From Strigops habroptila (lineage: Eukaryota; Chordata; Aves; Psittaciformes; Psittacidae), in the NCBI RefSeq assembly GCF_004027225.2, contig NC_044284.2, positions 42,766,420-42,830,419 on the forward strand: a stretch of 64,000 nt of DNA, in the 5' to 3' direction. Made by a program: the position numbers and the translations under genes. The notes beneath the pieces are model-generated. The model made no database searches and had not been told where the DNA came from. It saw only the letters and a list, made by a program, of their open reading frames with translations. Positions 1-64,000 of the stretch are shown piece after piece. Position 1 is the first letter of the stretch, and each line of letters opens with the position of its first letter.

Positions 1-254
1 CCAGGGGAGCGGGTGCCGCCAGGACCACTGGCGCCCTGGGGCGGGTGGAGGAGCGGGGGCCTGGTCACGTCTGCGCTGCCCCCAGCCCACCACCTCGTGC
101 CCCCGCCAGCACCGCGGCTGCCCGCGCCCCGCCGCACCTGCTCCCCGCCGGCCCGGGGCAGGCGCCGCCTCGGCCCCGCCGGCCGCTCCCACCCGCGCTT
201 CCGGCAGCGCCGCGCCGTCGAATCGGGCGGGCGGAGCGCCGCCACCTGCCTTGC

Positions 255-268
255 GCGCCCCCTGGCGG
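255..268 (-). promoter_or_regulatory. CTCF-type binding motif
   Basis: On the minus strand the site reads CCGCCAGGGGGCGC, which fits the core CTCF consensus CCRCCAGGGGGCGC at every core position. It sits inside the CpG-island promoter. Occupancy depends on methylation and cannot be read from sequence. Confidence 0.6.
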
Positions 269-273
269 CGGGA

Positions 274-285
274 GGGGCGGGGCGG
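274..285 (+). promoter_or_regulatory. Overlapping GC boxes (Sp1/KLF)
   Basis: The sequence GGGGCGGGGCGG gives two overlapping GGGCGG cores between the CTCF-type motif and the YY1 motif. There is no TATA box nearby, which fits a dispersed-start CpG-island promoter. Confidence 0.5.
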
Positions 286-341
286 TGTGAAGCGAGCGTG
301 AGGTCATCTCGCGCGAGGGCGCGGCCCGTGAAGCGGCGGCG

Positions 342-351
342 GCCATCTTGG
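342..351 (-). promoter_or_regulatory. YY1 motif (CCAAGATGGC)
   Basis: The minus strand reads CCAAGATGGC followed by GCC repeats, the classic YY1 site found just downstream of housekeeping start sites in the sense direction. Its orientation favours transcription leftward from about 355-450. The ATG in the motif opens a GC-rich frame (MAAAASRAAPSRE...) that I do not recognise and do not regard as the main protein. Confidence 0.5.
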
Positions 352-720
352 ATATGGGCGAGCCTCCGCTCGGGCCGCCCCTGCCCCTTCGCGGCAGTTG
401 GGTCCCGGCCGCCGCCGCCGCCGCTGCCGGCCCGACCCCGCACCCGCCGGCCTCGGGAACCGCGCCCGGCAGCGGCCCCGCTGTCCCCGCCAGCCATTTC
501 CGCCGCTCGGTGCCGCGGGCGCGGGGGGCAGGACGGACCTGCCGGCGGCCGAGCTGTGCCGCCCGTGATTTACGGGTGCGGGGCACCTGGGGAACGGGGT
601 GTCCCTCCCTCGAGCACGCAGCGGCCTCCTGCCCACCGGCGGCCTCCAGCGCGCTAATGTCCTGCGCTTCCCGGGCAGGGCGGACAAAGGGCAGGCGGGG
701 GGCGAGGCAGGTGGTCTGTG

Positions 721-3700
721 CGATACCCCCCGCGCCGCCCCAGCGCCTGCTTTGGTGGTGGAACTCCTGCATCACAAGGAGATGTATTTAACGCCGTTAA
801 AACTAATTGCTCGCTTTGCTGCAGAGTAAAGTGACTCCGGGGAGAGATTTCATGTGAGTATTTTGGACAGCACAAGGAACGTTGAAAGGAGTTACTATAG
901 TGCGGTGGGAGGTCCGGGCTTTTCACACACTATTTTCATACCGCCAATGTTATTCTAGTTTCACGCAGCGCCAGGACGTTAGGATGTGGTTTGCTCAATC
1001 GCTGTGAACCCAACACTGAGAGCGAGTGGGGCCCGGCAGCACACCCCAATCCCATGGCCTCGTCTAGACAAAGATTTAATGGCAATGGCAGCGCGTTGAG
1101 CAAAGGTGGTCTAAGCTGTGCGAATGCCTCGGTGTTCTTCAGTAACTGAACCCCACCAGTTCAGCCTGCGTTAAGTTTTGTGCTCTCAAGTCTGGCACGA
1201 ACTTTGCAGACTGTATTCTTTAGCAATATACTTCCCCCTCCGATTACCAGCAAAGCCTTCCTGTCTGTGCTCAGAGCATGGGCAGTGCAGATACTCCCAG
1301 AGACAGGTCTGCTGGCCAGTGGCTCGTTTATGCTGGAGTCCCTTCAGCACAACAAAGCCACAGGTATCTGGACAGAAGAAGGGATCCCCTCAGATCCAAA
1401 CCTCATTCCACTGAGCTTCACTATGTGTTTAGGCAAGGCAAGAGGAAGGCTTTCTTTTCCAGCTGCACTGGGTGGTCTGTAAGCTGGCACGTCCAGGTTA
1501 ACAGAGGGGCAGAATGCTAGGAGGAGTGCACTCCTCTTGCAGAGGGATATATTGGCAGCTGGATGGTCCGGATCTTTTTAAATAAAGCAGATAATGGGAG
1601 GAGGAGGATGCAGGGAAGTGTAATAGGTCATACACAGTGTGTGAGGCAAAGTATGTCACATATCATGGGGTAACATAATGCATACAGGAATGGAAACTAA
1701 AATGAAGTTCAGATATACCACCTCCCTCTTTCAAAGGTAGGAAAGATCTGAAGCCTTTGGCCCAAATGGGATAACCATGCCAAAAGAACTTGGCCCCAAC
1801 GTGCAAAACACGGGAAAACTGCGGAAATTCATCACCAGTTTATTAAAGGGCCTAAGGGTGAGTTTGTATGTGCTCTCTGCGTGTGTGTGTTTATGGCAGG
1901 AGAAAGAAGATTAAGAGACCTGAACAGCTGCAGGTAAGGACAAAAAATTCTTAATAAGCAAGAACTGATTTCTACTCACAGCACTTAGCTCCAGCTTCAG
2001 GCTGTGGTGTAATTCATGTGGCTCGGGGGGGGGGAAGCAAACTTTGGCTGTTTTGCATAATTTATGGTGCATTTGCTTTGCTGGGCTACCTCTGTAGAGA
2101 CACGCTCCCTCCCTTTATCTGCTTTTACTGTGTGAGTCTGTTGTTTCACACAAACTGAAGAGGTGCTGAGGCTGCACGCTGCTCGGGACAGGCTCTGTAC
2201 AAACACATGAGCTGGGCTTCTGTCCTGCAAGCTTTGCAGTTTGCCTTTCCCAAGAACAGCCAAGGTAGGCTCCCCCGGAGAGTACCCAGGACCCAATGAG
2301 GTAGGTGTGAACCTCTGCCTTCTCTTTCAAAGGTAGAAGGAAGAGTAGACAGGGAACTAGCAGGATTACAGACCTCTTAGCAGGTGCCTTATTAGGTTTA
2401 TAATTGGACTTAAGTCAAGTGGCCAAGAACAGATTGGCACAGTGGAGAGACAGCTAGCTTATAACTGTGAGCAACCAGCACATCTGTGGGACAGAGCCTG
2501 TCAGGTCTTGCAGGAGAGCTGGGGAGCACTGTCCAGCAGACTCTGGTGCAGTTGCACTCTGCGCTGCGGAAACGTCCCCCAGTGCTTCCTCTTGCAGGCC
2601 AGGGCCTTTGGAAAAGGCAGAGGGAAGAGACAGGGCTGGGGTGGCTCCCAGCGCTGACCCGAGCTGCTGCCAATGGCTCTTTCAATGATGTCCTCCTGCC
2701 ACAGTCATGTTAGTTACAACTACGTTATAGTTGGTTTTTGCTGATAAGGATATTTGTCAAGCACTCGATTTCTTAATAAACAGTGGCAGTTAGGGGGCAG
2801 GGACCCCAGCATACCAACTCCAGAAGAGTCTATGTTCTCATTCAAGTGGGTTTCTAGACTGGTTGCAAATGTCACCTCCTACCTGTGCACTACATGCAGT
2901 GCAGCACTGTCTTCCACTGCCCACGCAGCAGCCCCAGTACTTCTCTTGGTGCCTCAGAGCTCCCTCCTTAACCTCATAAAGAAAAAATGACCAGATCAGG
3001 ACAACTTTAGGGCTGCAGCTGCAGCATAAGTTGCAGCAGTAAATCAGCTTCACTGTATTTTGTTTTGCTTGAGGATGGTCAGGGAAGGAATGATGGTTGT
3101 AGCTATTCTCAGCCTTCTCCCATGCAGATTGAACAGCTGAGCTCACCAGTGGTGCATTACAGGATTTCCATTGAGGAACCTGCCAGAGGGGCTTGAAATC
3201 TCTTGTTTCTAAACAGAGCTTGTCCTACTTATTCCAGAAGAAGATACATCTTGTTCCTGTTTCATTTAATCCAGAGTGGATTAAATTAAACAAAATCATG
3301 GCAGCCTTACTTCAGAATGAAATGCACATGTTAAACTGTTACCAGACAGCTCCAGGCACACACTGATACTTAAAACACTCTGAGTCAGGTCCTCTGTAAG
3401 CTCTCCAGGCCAAGGATATTTGTTTACTTTTGCTTTTCCCCACCCTCTGTCGCCCTAGTAAGCTCCTAAGTACCAGTGTGGTACAAATGCTAATTTAAAA
3501 CAAGATCTTGGGCTGCTGCATTAAGTATATTGCTCACTGAAATTATACTGTACATCTGCAGAAAGCCTCAATAATAGCTAACAGACGTATGAACTTCTCA
3601 GCCTATGCTTATTTCATTGTACTATTAACTTTACAGCCTAATTATGTCTCAAACACCTGCCTAACCAAACTCATTAATTAATTAGCAGCAGATTGGGAAA

Positions 3701-5511
3701 GAGGATACTCATGGGATGGTTCAGGATTGCTGCTGCAGGGAAAAGAAGAGGAGCTACACAAAGTCAGTGAGAGAAATGGGGAAAAGGAAGAAAGGACAGG
3801 AGTTGTAGTAGTTGCTAAAAGAAAGCAGATCCCTTCTCGCCCCATATTATGCAGGATACAGTACTCAAGGACTGAATCCATAAAAACAGATAATTAAAGA
3901 GTTACCCTACAGGTCAGACACTCCAGTCTCCCTCTGGCATCCACAGGAAATGTGATATAGATTGAAAAGTCTACATGTTCCTATCTTTCCCCCCCTTTCT
4001 GGCTCAGGAACTGTAATTAAAGGGAAAATCGGCCTCTCTCCTGCCTTAGAGAGTATAGTGGCACAGCTGGTTTTCATCTTGGCTAGCAGGCTCTATCCTC
4101 AGGCTACTAAGTGCTGAGTAATTCTTACCAAGCTCTGGTTGCAGATAAATGATGTTCTTCTTTTAGCTGCTGCCAGGCAAAGCTACAAATACTCGATCTT
4201 TTATTCTTTTCTCATAAACTCCTAACACTGAATACTAAAAATACAGCCAGAGATTTTTCCACTGCCATTTATTCTCAGCATGGTCACAACTGTATTACAA
4301 TTACAGACGCGCACCCATTTGCTGAAGCTCAACTGTAGTTCCTCGTTAACCTGAAGCTTCCAATTAAAGGCTCCTTCAGTTTCATTGATAGTTTGCATAT
4401 ACTCTGAGGACCCACTTCATTTTTTTTTTTCCCTCAAAACACATTTCATGAGAAGGGCAACTGCTTTAAATAACTTCACACTAATTTTCTGGAAAAGCCT
4501 GGCGAGCGAGTGCCAGTCTCAAAAGAAAAGCCTGTGTGTGACTGTGCAGTTCAGCTAATTTCTCTCACAGCTATAAATATAAAAATATCTGAAAGCTTTT
4601 GAGTAAATGTGGCACAACTGCTGGGCAGATAAAGTGTGGGCTCAGACCAATGGAAAGAATCTAGAAAGGTACAACACTGGAAATCCATTAGTTTAATTCA
4701 AGTTTTGTGTAGTGTTTTTAGCAAGATCTTACTTTTTCCAAGAAACTGCGTAAAAAATTAGTTAAAAATTGAATAGAAAATGATTTTTAAAAGACTAGCT
4801 AATCGTGGCAATACTGTTCTCCCACCTACCTCCAGTAAATGAAGACACGAACATGAAGCCAGCACGGAGAGGAGGCCGAAAACTGGTAAGAAATGGCATG
4901 GCTAATTTTAGAATAATTTCCAGTCAAGCAGTATGTCACATAGCGAGTAACAGTGCATATAAAATTACCTGCCCACTTACGAAAGATAAAGCAAGCTTTT
5001 CAAAGGTATTTTTAAAGCATAAGACTAACAGTCTGCAAACAAGCAGGGCAGGATGCCTTTGTATTTTAGGATGGGGAAGCTGGGGGAAAGGCTCTGCAAT
5101 CTGGACTCTGAACAAAATTAATGGGATTTCTTCTGTTGCTAGTCCTCAGGATGTGGCTGTCTTCCCTCAGCCCACAGAAGTCTATTTAAACACTATGGTA
5201 AAGGTATTCTGTTGTAGTGTAGTTTCTAATTTTAAGTGCTTTCAAGCATTTAAACTAGATTGTAAACGTTTGAAGCTCCGGGGGAGCAAATCTGTGCCAT
5301 CTTTCCATTATTAAAGCCTTCAGACCCAGGACTGGACTTTGGTAACCTTGCGTTAGGGCAGTGCCAGGAGATGCCGGGGCTTAACAGTGTTCCTGTTAAC
5401 TTAAGTGTTAGCGGGAAACAGTCCATGTTAAACACACTTCACATGAAGCGTTCTTCTTAAATGTCTTGTAAAACAAACGCAACATTGGTTAGAAACACAT
5501 TCACCACCGCT
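721..5511. other. Intergenic region between SCYL3-side promoter and KIFAP3 3' end
   Basis: AT-rich single-copy-looking sequence with no gene I can support. It holds a G10 run (2025-2034), a short T-run near 4420 and otherwise unremarkable DNA. Open frames here are short or begin with non-ATG codons. The spacing of about 5 kb between the end of KIFAP3 and the next promoter fits a compact avian locus. Confidence 0.6.

Positions 5512-64000
<58,489 letters not shown>

Larger units (their letters stand above)
1..720. promoter_or_regulatory. CpG-island promoter, probably SCYL3 (leftward)
   Basis: This is a dense GC- and CpG-rich stretch that drops abruptly to AT-rich sequence after about 720, the usual form of a vertebrate housekeeping promoter. 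It contains GC boxes, a CTCF-type motif, a YY1 motif and a TCTCGCGCGAG near-palindrome. In mammals SCYL3 lies just beyond the 3' end of KIFAP3 in the same orientation, so its promoter is expected here, firing leftward. The YY1 motif is also oriented on the minus strand. The first SCYL3 exon is, as I recall, non-coding, and I do not see the protein's start within the window. The gene assignment is therefore synteny-based inference; the promoter call itself is strong. Confidence 0.7.

Noticed and set aside
13-791. Long open frames on both strands at the left edge (up to 236 codons).
   Set aside because: GC-rich CpG-island sequence has few stop codons by composition; frames overlap on both strands, are Pro/Ala/Arg-rich and resemble no known protein.
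4805-5314. 169-codon plus-strand frame in the intergenic region.
   Set aside because: It opens with GTG, has no recognisable domain and no splice context. A frame of this length is within chance for 64 kb read in six frames.

Overview
The window looks like a piece of a bird nuclear genome. It is AT-rich and intron-dominated, with one GC-rich CpG island at the left edge. It has a short chicken-repeat-1 (CR1) 3' tail with its ATTCTRTG-type octamers, very few recent transposons, and a few heavily decayed MIR-like SINE relics. No prokaryotic, viral, CRISPR or tRNA/rRNA features were recognised.

Almost everything from about 5.5 kb to the right edge is one gene on the minus strand: KIFAP3 (KAP3), the armadillo-repeat accessory subunit of heterotrimeric kinesin-2. 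I placed 13 coding exons by splice sites, by reading frame and by recall of the vertebrate protein. The most 5' one is cut by the window edge at 64000. Their 1584 nt join without a frame break into 527 codons plus a stop, roughly residues 267-793. The start codon and the N-terminal third lie beyond the right edge. A 3' UTR of about 330 nt ends near 5512-5520 with an ATTAAA signal.

Two splicing features stand out. (1) The intron between the exons at 38691-38789 and 37509-37594 has the hallmarks of a U12-type (minor spliceosome) intron: donor GTATCTTTTT and branch site ATCCTTAAC 14 nt before the acceptor. (2) The 18-kb last intron holds an unannotated-looking 64-nt cassette exon at 17029-17092. 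It has a perfect CAG|GTAAGT donor, and in the frame set by the previous exon it encodes an alternative 14-residue C-terminus (RDKAHSSFGQYSVY, stop). The stop is only 21 nt from the junction, so the mRNA should escape nonsense-mediated decay. The predicted length matches my recollection of the short KAP3B isoform of mouse.

Region by region: 1-720 is a CpG-island promoter with CTCF, YY1 and GC-box matches. By vertebrate synteny and YY1 orientation it probably drives SCYL3 leftward out of the window. 720-5510 is intergenic with no gene I can support. 5512-5954 is the terminal KIFAP3 exon, and 5955-24204 is the last intron with the cassette exon. 24-38 kb and 46-64 kb hold sparse exons in long introns, and 37.5-42.3 kb holds a compact block of six exons. 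Eight A/C-only (or complementary T/G-only) tracts of 80-180 bp are scattered through the introns in both orientations, one of them with a strong G-quadruplex motif. Apart from the splicing features and these tracts, I see no sign of a novel biological system.
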